A DNA stretch of 64,000 nucleotides, from positions 1 through 64,000 of the forward strand of contig VZTG01000482.1 of assembly GCA_013397845.1 (NCBI GenBank), in the 5' to 3' direction. This DNA comes from Melanocharis versteri. Taxonomy: Eukaryota; Chordata; Aves; Passeriformes; Melanocharitidae. A program made the translations under genes and the position numbers. Below the pieces are notes generated by a model. The model saw only the letters and a program-made list of their open reading frames with translations, did not search any database and had not been told where the DNA came from. Position 1 is the first letter of the stretch; every line of letters begins with the position of its first letter. Shown in pieces: positions 55,338 through 64,000 of this stretch.

Positions 55338-58300
55338 ATGCATTGAAAAAGTTGACCATATGGTGATAAAGATGGATAAATTGTGAAACCTTCTTGCCTA
55401 GTGTAGAAAAATGCACTTTTTTTTTTAACAATCTTTAGTGATTCATGGCTGCCAAAGACCTTTCTTGGTTAGAAAAGTAAGAAAGAACCACATTTAAAAG
55501 CTGAGGACATGTAGTACTTGGGAACACAGTGGCTGATGCCTGACCTGAAGTAGATGTGCCCTGCTACAAAGCGAAGTTGAGGAAATTGTAGAAAGCTTTG
55601 TTTTTGTTTTGTTTCCAAGAGTTGCTGTAACTGTCTGCACTTAACACAGAACCTAGTACCACTTCAGGCAGAATCATCATTAAGCCACTCCTACCTTTCC
55701 CATGCACGTGTAAGTATTTCAAACAAAAATATTTTAAAGGTACCACCATTTTGGAATTCTTGTTTTCAATCAGTTTGCACCTGCCACTTCCCTTCATCTT
55801 CCAATATGAATTGTCTCCTTTGGAAAGCCACAGCTTTGGTGTGAGTATATTTGTGTCCACAGTCCTTTGCTTTTCTTAAAGCAGAAGTAGCAGTGCAGTA
55901 TGAAACCTTGAGCAATGTCAAGATGAATGCCCAGGGTTTCCTAGAAATTATTATTTCTTTTGTCTGGTTTCTGTTACCTGATGAGCCCTATTTTTCTTGG
56001 GACACAGCTATAAGTAGTCCAATAAAAAATAATAGCCAGAAATATATACAGAGGAATTACAGTGTTTCACATTTGCCACTAGAGAGCTGGAAGGAGCTTC
56101 AGACAGACTAATTTTGTCCTTGCAGCTGCCTGCTGGCTGTTAGCTTTGAAAATACCCTTGTTACAGAAAATGAGGGTAACTGTCCTGAGACCGTGTTCAT
56201 TTACTGCACTCCTGAAACTGCCGTAGGAAATGCACAGTAGAGGCTATTAGAGGGGAAACAATCGCACAGAAGGGCTATGTCAGACCTTCTGGTTGGTTGT
56301 CCTGATCTCAAAGGATGGAAAGGAGCAATGAAGCAAAACCCAGTGTTTGGGTTTTGTACCGTTCCTACTTATCTTTGAGATAGAGACATAATTTTTCTGG
56401 TTGTAAAGATGTTGCTGCATCAGATCAAGTTATAGATGGTTAAGTTCGTCTCATAGTCTGTGTGTGAAATAACGTTATTTTAATGAGAATAATTTTCTTG
56501 GCAAGTAAAACAAAGGGCTGAAGTCATTTGGTGTGCCCCACCGACATGCCCAGGATCCCCACAGAATGGCTGTGATAGAAACAAAATTGATTGCTGAAGA
56601 GTTGCGAGTAAGAACCCAGGCAGTTGCAGGTGTCTGGTATAATTTGCTTGTCTTCTCCCTGCTACCCTCCCTTCTTTCCAAACATTAACTTTTATTAGGT
56701 ATTTGATGCAACTACCAAAAGCAACCATTTCCAATGATTCATTGTGGGTTTGGGGATATTTTATACAAATATCTGATATTTGTGAAGATAAATATACCAG
56801 TAAACTTTATAAAAATGTTTTTAGCTGTCCTTTTGCATTATTAATAACAATTTCTTTTAAAAAGTGAAATGTTAATTGACTAATTTCTCTACATCTAGAC
56901 TTGCTGGACGAGTGAGTAGAATTGTCCTTTTCCTTCACTTTGATTCTCCTGGACTAGTACATCTATCTTGCTTTTCATTCCCCTTAATGACACACTTAAT
57001 GAAAATGCAAATACAGCCTAAGCATTTGTATTTTGAAAAATTGTTCTCCCTGTTTATTTTCTTCTAAAACAATCATAAAAATGACTGAACTATGTGAGTT
57101 TTCTTCTATAATAAATGAAGAAAAATAAATATCTGGCAAAGACTGACCCCAATTTGTCTTTTCATACCTCACTCACTTCATTGACATTATTTCAGGGGTG
57201 ACAGTGATGACCCTAGAAATCTACATGACAGTTAGGTTATGGAATTTTTGCTAATATATTCTCTATGGACCGGTATTGGTTTTGTTTCAAATACATGTAT
57301 TAATAAAATTGCATTATTGAGTATAGACGAGCATTTAAACTATCAATTTAACCACTTGATTGTTCACTGTAATGCTAGACAAGTTTCTAAAAATTCTTCC
57401 AATGTCATTGCATAAACTCTAGCCAAGAACAGACAGTATCACTCTTTTGACTAATGTCTGTGTGAGTCCTTCAAATGTTTCTTTTCTCTTGCCAAAAAGT
57501 GTGAGGAAAATATACGATGACAATAATTCAAGAGCTTCTGTGGTCTAGATAGCTTAGGCAAACATTTAATTTGTAATGCAGACGGGATAGTTGATACACA
57601 GTTAATCTTGTTTGTGGACATGAGCTGCTGCTTGAGTTTTGGCTTTCTCTAGGTACTTCCTCTCATCCCCTTCTGTACTCTGGATTATGTTCTCGCCTTC
57701 CAGCAGTCTTCACTTTATACTCAAGCACCTTTTTCTTATTCCATATATCTACAAATAAATGGAGGGTATGAGTAAGAGAATGTGAGTTTCTGGAGAAGAG
57801 ATGTGTACCATGAGTGTGTATGTACATACTGTGAGAGTAGGTTGCCTATAACCTGTGGGTGTGGATAACTTCCAGACACATCTAGCTGAGCGCAGACTCA
57901 GGCCCTGACACCAGCAGTCTGCTTTGAAAGCTGAAGTTACTAGGTGCTTGATACAACTGTGTTGTACATTAGATTGCTTTGAAGACTTTCCATTTTCCTG
58001 CGTGCCCACAGTTAAGTTTAAAGGGCTTCTAGTAAGGGGTAAATTCAGTTGCATGATTCGCATTCATTTTCCATTTGAAAACTTCACATATTCCTATCTC
58101 AGAAAGCAAGCAGGTATATAATGATTAGGGGACCTGTTATTACTCGCTTTGCCAGGTACACAACCCAGAGGTAAATTCTTCTGCCAAGGAAATGGTTTTT
58201 ATAGGAATATAGGTCCTGTGTTCAGGAGTTTTACTTAGATCAATTTGGAATTTATTGTCAATCACATCTGACTTGACAGGTTTGAGTGCTTTATGCCATT

Positions 58301-60808
58301 CTTTTCCTTGTACCTTTCTCAGCTCTTTTCCAGGTCACCCTTGTTAAAACATACACATGAACAAAAAAAAAAAAAAAGCAAAGGAACTCCTTTTGTCCCA
58401 ATTCACTTCTTGTACCTTACTGAGGATGAAAGAAAGTTTGCTTTTTGTTGGTTTTTTTATGTGCTGCAGAAACTGTTTTTAATATGAGGAAACTGAGCTT
58501 TAAAAGAATTGGAGGCTGCTGCTTCATAATGGAGTTGTAGGTTGTGGAGAGGAGTTGGTTAATGGAAATGATCTGTCTCAGCTCACTCAACCTTTCTATC
58601 TTGAAACTTTTCATTAAATGCTTGTAATGTTGATTGATAGTAAATATTGGGTCTCTGCTCACCGATTCGATGCATGGCACAGCACAGGACTTCTCCTGCA
58701 GCAGGCAATTAACACAAAACCTTGAGCTCCTTTTCAATTATTTTAGCCTGTCAGTCTCTGATTCACCACACCGCACTTCAAATTATCTTGCCTTTGAAAT
58801 TTTAGTGAAGATAAACAAGCTCCTGTCTGAAAAATTTCAATAGAGCTCTTAAATATTATACTCCCTTTTGATATCACTGGTTTTCTTTTTACCCCTGTGG
58901 ACAAAAACAATTGGTGATGCCATGATTTCAGCAAGAGAGGTTCCCGGTACCACTTGAAATTCAAAGGTCCTATAAATACCTTCAGGAAGATGACAGAGCT
59001 GATATCAGCTACCAAACAGCCCTGCAGCTGAAGGAAAAAAAAGTCGGTGCTAATGAAAACAAGGTGAAGAGCACTGAACTTTGAGAGATCCTTCAAAGAT
59101 TTTAGCCTTTTCCTTGAGAAGTTGAGAAATATGAGAAAGATCTCTGCTTTTAAATCACGGTTGGTGCACTGATTGTGCAGAACACACTGTGAGGTGAGAG
59201 GTTTGTTCATGGGTTTTGGAGACCCTAGCATACTAATCAACGCATTCTGTAATTTTCCTATGTACATTCAAACCAAGGAGAATTGTGTGTAATTCGTATT
59301 GAAATTCTAGTTATGCTGTTTACTACTTACCTGTATGTAGAGGAGTAATAACCGTCAAGTCTGGTCTGATTGCAGATTTGCCAGATGATTGTTAGATACT
59401 CATTTGCTGACTGAAAATAAAAGAATGAAGCCTTTTTGGGGGAGGAATGGGAATAGTTAGACCTGAAACTTCAAAGAAAAAAACGATTGTTTTGAACATC
59501 ACATTTTTCAAAACACTTCTCATAGCTGAAATGGTATGCTTGTATTCATTTAATTTTAAATGTGTCTAGTTTCATATTAATAAAATATATTCATATAGTC
59601 CATATTGAATTATTTAGAAAACATAAGATAGATTGATATGTTTAAATAGATTGAGTCAAAATTATCCAGGACAATTTTAAGTTCTTTTTTACATTTTTAT
59701 TTCCAATTTATCAAAATTTAACTCTACTGTTTTGACCATAGGCACATTTGCTCCTCCTCCCATCCCCTGTTCAGTTTTCTTGAGACAGGAATAATAACTT
59801 TCAGCCAACACAATTTATAATTTAGTTCTTTGATAAGGTCAGTGTCTGAAGCCATGTCACTTATCTTATCCACAAAAACAATACCATAAATATGCATATA
59901 TTATAAATATGCTTATAAGTATGTACACATGTGCATAAGTTACCAGAGAGCTCATAATGCAATGAAATAGATTAGTTTTAATAACTAAATTTATGGAAAC
60001 TATTCACAAGTAGTTTAGAGGGTTATCCAATAACCCACAGAGATGGTTGAAAATTCAAACTTCCTCTCAGAAGTAACTTATTTGACAACAACACGGGCGT
60101 ATAGATCAACTCTGTTATTGGTGAATATTGAGAATTAGAGCTGAATTAATATGTTAAAGAGTTCAAGGCAACCCCTTGCTTTCCAAAGGTCCCCTTTATT
60201 GACTATTGCCCTACTAACCTGTTCCATGGCAGGAAAAATGAGTGATCATTTGCAGTAAAATATGGTGAAAATACCTACAATCCTCCTGTTCAATTTCACT
60301 TGGCCTTCTCAGTAAGACTGTGCTTTCATGCTACATTAATTCTGAACTGAATTGAGTGCTGTCATCTGTGTGCCATTTCACTGCAGGGATTGAGCCTGGA
60401 AAAAAAGGAAAAGCTTTATTGATGGAGTAGGGGAATGTGTTGGTAATTACTTCTTGAAATGAAGTAGTGTGCTTCTGTAACACGTATGCCCTCATGGTAC
60501 CTGATAAGACTAATTGTGAAAGTTGAAGTAAAAGTAACTAAAATTATCTTATATTTTTAATGGCGTGGCTGAATTAAGTTTTCAAAGTATTAACACAAAT
60601 GTAATGTAAAAAGCATTTGTAAGGCACATTTCTCTGACTCAGTTCTCTCTCTTTTCATATACTGACAGCAGGGATCAAATTGTCAGGTACAGAGTAACCC
60701 ATGTAAAACATAAGCATTTTGGTGCCCGAGTTGTGGATTTTGCTTAGGTTTTATTTCTTGTGGTTTGTAATTTTCTTTCTTGATCTTGAGAATATTTAAG
60801 CTGAACGC

Positions 60809-60824
60809 GTGTGTGTGTGTGTGT
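60809..60824. repeat. (GT)8 microsatellite
   Basis: Eight GT units preceded by ACGC, in intergenic DNA. Confidence 0.9.
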
Positions 60825-63800
60825 ATAATCTTTCTGACTGTTGAGAGGGCTGCAGGGTAACTTTAGGCAATGGTTCCTGACAATGCTTTGTTTGAGAGCT
60901 GCTGTGGAGCTTGTTGCAGAAACGGTTCCTGTCATACCTGGTATGCTCAGTAACCCAGGGGAGCTTTCTTGTTCGTTTGCATGATGTGATTTGTGAACTC
61001 CTGTATGGGAAGTAGGAAGCATTTGATTACCTTAGCTAGCAGGTGCAAATATATGTAAGACTGTGAAATGTGGCAGACTGTTGCTTCCGTGCTACTGTGA
61101 ACTGTAAAGGTTTTATTTAAGTCACATATAAGTCATGGTGAAACTCATCTTGTATAGTGCAGGTATCACCCTGCCCTCCTAGAAAAACTATTACAAGGAT
61201 GAACATTTCAATAAACAAGGCTTTTTTGCTCCTGTCTGATTAAAAAAAAGAAAATAAGGGAGACTTGTGGCAATGAGCTCACACTTACTAGGGCCTAGAT
61301 TGTTGTTTGTTTTAAAAGGGCATACAAAGCACTGTACCAACTGCTGGGAAGAAAATTAAACCTATCCAAATCAAAACCAGGACAAACTTTTGAGTGGTAA
61401 TTGTTGCTTTCCTTAAACTAGCGAGAAAAGATTTAGTGATCAACCAAGCACAGTATTTTAGGTCAGAAAACTTAGTTTCGTTCCTCTCTGTATTTATTTA
61501 CTTATTTCTAAGCTCCTTCCTTTTACTTGGAATAAAACTGCCCCTGATGTTACTTCTCATCTGCCTTCTATGAAGACAGATCACAAGTCCAAAGACTTGC
61601 AAGGTTCCACCTTTGCTAAAGCAGAGTCCAGCCTGAAATCAATCTCAGTGATAAAAGCAGCCTTTCTGCTGGTGAGTTTCATTCTCTAGTGAGCAAAAAT
61701 TACACAGAGAATGGCTGAAAATTTGTCATTGTAGAGCAGAGTTTGGTTCCAGGAAGAACAGAATTATTTCTCCATTTGAATTCCAGCTGGAATTTTCAGC
61801 AGAGAAGTAACTGTCCCCCTTGGTTACATGAACACTATCTCCCAGAATAGATTCTGCCAGCCCTTTTTAGGGATTGTGGGTCTTATAGGCTTGGAATAGG
61901 TAATTTTTCCTTTCATTTGTACCCAACAGAGCAGAAAATGCTGTAAAGCCATCGAATTAATAGGTTATATAACAGCCTTTGTATGCTTCTTAAACTCTGT
62001 TCTCATCCCATGATCATTGAGCATTGCCCACTTTCTGATTTCTATACACCCGTGGGACATACACTTCAATCCAAGAGCTTGTAACAGAGAATCCTTTACC
62101 AGTAAAATTCATTATACTCTTCAAGAAAACAAAATAACTCTCTCCATCCTTTTTTGATGAGGAGTGCCACTAAAGATAAATCTGGTTTTGAGGGCATTCT
62201 TTCTGTATGGTAGGAGTGCCCAGGGAGGCAATTTTGTGGTTTATGAATTATGAGGCAATAAACCCCCACAAACCTGGAAACTTTTAATTTTTTATGCAGA
62301 AATGCACCAGGAAGCCGAGGTTAGTAAAAATGTTTTAATATGTTTTTGTTAAGTTTGGGTTTGGGTTTTTTTTACTGTGAAGAGAGATAGACAGGAGGCT
62401 TTGCAAATTCTGGTACCTGGCTCTAAAACATCTGTGCTCATCCCCCTTGCTATGAAGGTGCAAACTGATATGAACTGTATGTATTTCTTGGTTTCTTTGA
62501 TTTCTCTTCAGTTTCCAGATTCTCATCTTTTGTGACTATGGCTGTTGTGGGATTACAAGTAGTGAGATGAGAATGGGGGGAGTACAAGTGCACAGAAGAA
62601 CATTACTGGTTAAAAACACAGGCTGCAGTCTCCTTTATGCTGCCTTAAGACAACACCCACTGGCTGCTCAGTTAACAAGCAAAGAATGTCCACTAGAGCC
62701 TGGGGATATTGGTGTGTTGCATGGATTATCTAAAGGACAAAGAGATAGATGAGTGACAGAGCACATTCAGAGAAAAGTGCCACATGAGATTATTTTCAGA
62801 ACAGTATCGGTGTAAACAATACTTTTCCAGTAGGAGAATGGACTTCCACAATACACTCAAATGAGAATGACTTTTGGAATAAGCAGGTGTAAAATAATTG
62901 AGACTCTCCTCAGATTCTCGTGTTAAATCGTCTTTACTGTTCAAATGTCTTATTCATACACAGCATATGGAATCGTAACACTTGTACACCTGTGCTGCCT
63001 TGAAACCGCTCACACAGGTTGTCCATATGCCAGCATCTCCTTTGAGGAATTAAATGGTGATAGTCCACTCTATGTTTTAGAGATTAAATTTTAGATAGGT
63101 TTCTGCTCAACTACTGGTACAGTACAGCAATGCACGATGTTCTCTTTTAAGACCTGGTTATTTTAAGGATCCTCTGTGATGTGAATTACGCAGTTACAGT
63201 ACACACTTTTATTTTTCACAGGGTGTTATGCACATGCTGAATGTAGTTATACTCCTAGAAACTGCTTCTCACACTGATGCCGCCTTGCTTTTTTCCCTTA
63301 GTCTTTGCTCCTTCTGAATGATAGTAATTAGTTCAGTTCTTTAGGTATTTTATGCTAGAAAACCTTAGTTTCTGACAGCTCAACTTGCTATGTGCCTTCC
63401 CAGTGCAGAAAAGAATGCTGTCTTTTATATATCTGGACTTGATTGTTTTACTTAAACAGAAAGATTAGTCATAGAAAAGAAACTTAAATGCAAGACACGA
63501 GTTTAGTGTTGAAATAATACGTATTCCCTTTGCGTGTGTATTTCCTGTAGAAAGATATGGGTATTGTATAAGGGTGTTTATAATGTTGCCTTTATAACAC
63601 AATCTAATGACTAATACTATTGTTGGAATTGTTCTGGGTTATTGGATTCTGCACAAGTGTCACTTTAAGACATGGAGAGCTTCCTTAGAGAGGTATTAGG
63701 TCCATTGTTCTCAGTGTTAAAATTTCGCTTATCAGTTCTCTCCATACAGATCATTAAACAATCCTGGGGGAGGAGGAGGGAAAAAAGTCAATAAAATGTT

Positions 63801-64000
63801 GAAAAAGCAAACTCCAAACCCTGTCTCTTGCAGAGTCTTTTGTGCATGGAATTGTTTGTAACTGTTGAAATCTACTGGTAGATTTATCATTTCTACTTTC
63901 TGTAGCAAAGGGGATCAGATACTGTGGGACAAACATCATTGCCAGATTCTTGTAAATAACATAAAAAAGGGGCAGTCTAGTGATGTAGGGGTTACTATCT

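Larger units (their letters stand above)
52414..64000. other. Intergenic region, no recognisable gene
   Basis: The last ~11.6 kb to the window edge. The longest open frame is 174 codons (58,743-59,267, minus) with no recognised domain or promoter context. Also present: the TAATTA palindrome at 55.3 kb, an A14-type run near 58,363, AT-rich alternating sequence at ~59,880-59,945, and a (GT)8 at 60.8 kb. No CpG island, start site or splice-linked exon series was found. Confidence 0.6.

Overview
This window is vertebrate nuclear DNA, most likely from a passerine bird. The evidence is a single protein-coding gene split into many GT-AG exons, several CR1 LINE fragments of the avian type, and at about 31.49-31.64 kb a SINE with a tRNA-Ile-like head and a CR1-like tail, the architecture of TguSINE1 described in songbirds. 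There are no bacterial operons, CRISPR arrays, phages or plasmid features.

Left third (1-22,270): one complete plus-strand gene, BMS1, the GTPase-like ribosome biogenesis factor of the SSU processome. I reconstructed 22 coding exons from the ATG at 272 to the TAA ending at 21,980. Their phases join without a break and give 1,316 codons plus stop, close to the human protein of about 1,280 residues. The first ~250 bases are GC-rich and hold the 5' leader, probably with a small leader intron. A canonical AATAAA at 22,245 closes the gene. The introns hold CR1 fragments at ~8.60-8.76, 16.06-16.31 and 16.85-17.94 kb, T/G-rich low-complexity tracts, and short AT or GT repeats. Exon 17 (15,159-15,339) stands out: it is extremely GC-rich at third codon positions (55 of 60 codons) inside an otherwise AT-leaning gene.

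Right two thirds (22,270-64,000): about 41.7 kb in which I recognise no protein-coding exon, RNA gene or promoter island. It is mostly AT-leaning unique sequence with scattered simple repeats, the tRNA-Ile/CR1 SINE, an A/C-rich tract at 52.3 kb, a GC-rich patch at 24.0 kb, a perfect CArg-type palindrome just past BMS1, and a perfect 11-bp-arm palindrome of two TAATTA motifs at 55.3 kb. In human, BMS1 lies near RET on 10q11. If synteny holds, this desert could be upstream regulatory DNA of a neighbour beyond the window, but nothing in the window proves that.

I found no clear undescribed system. The observation I would follow first is the sharply bounded GC/CpG spike over BMS1 exon 17, followed by the TAATTA palindrome.
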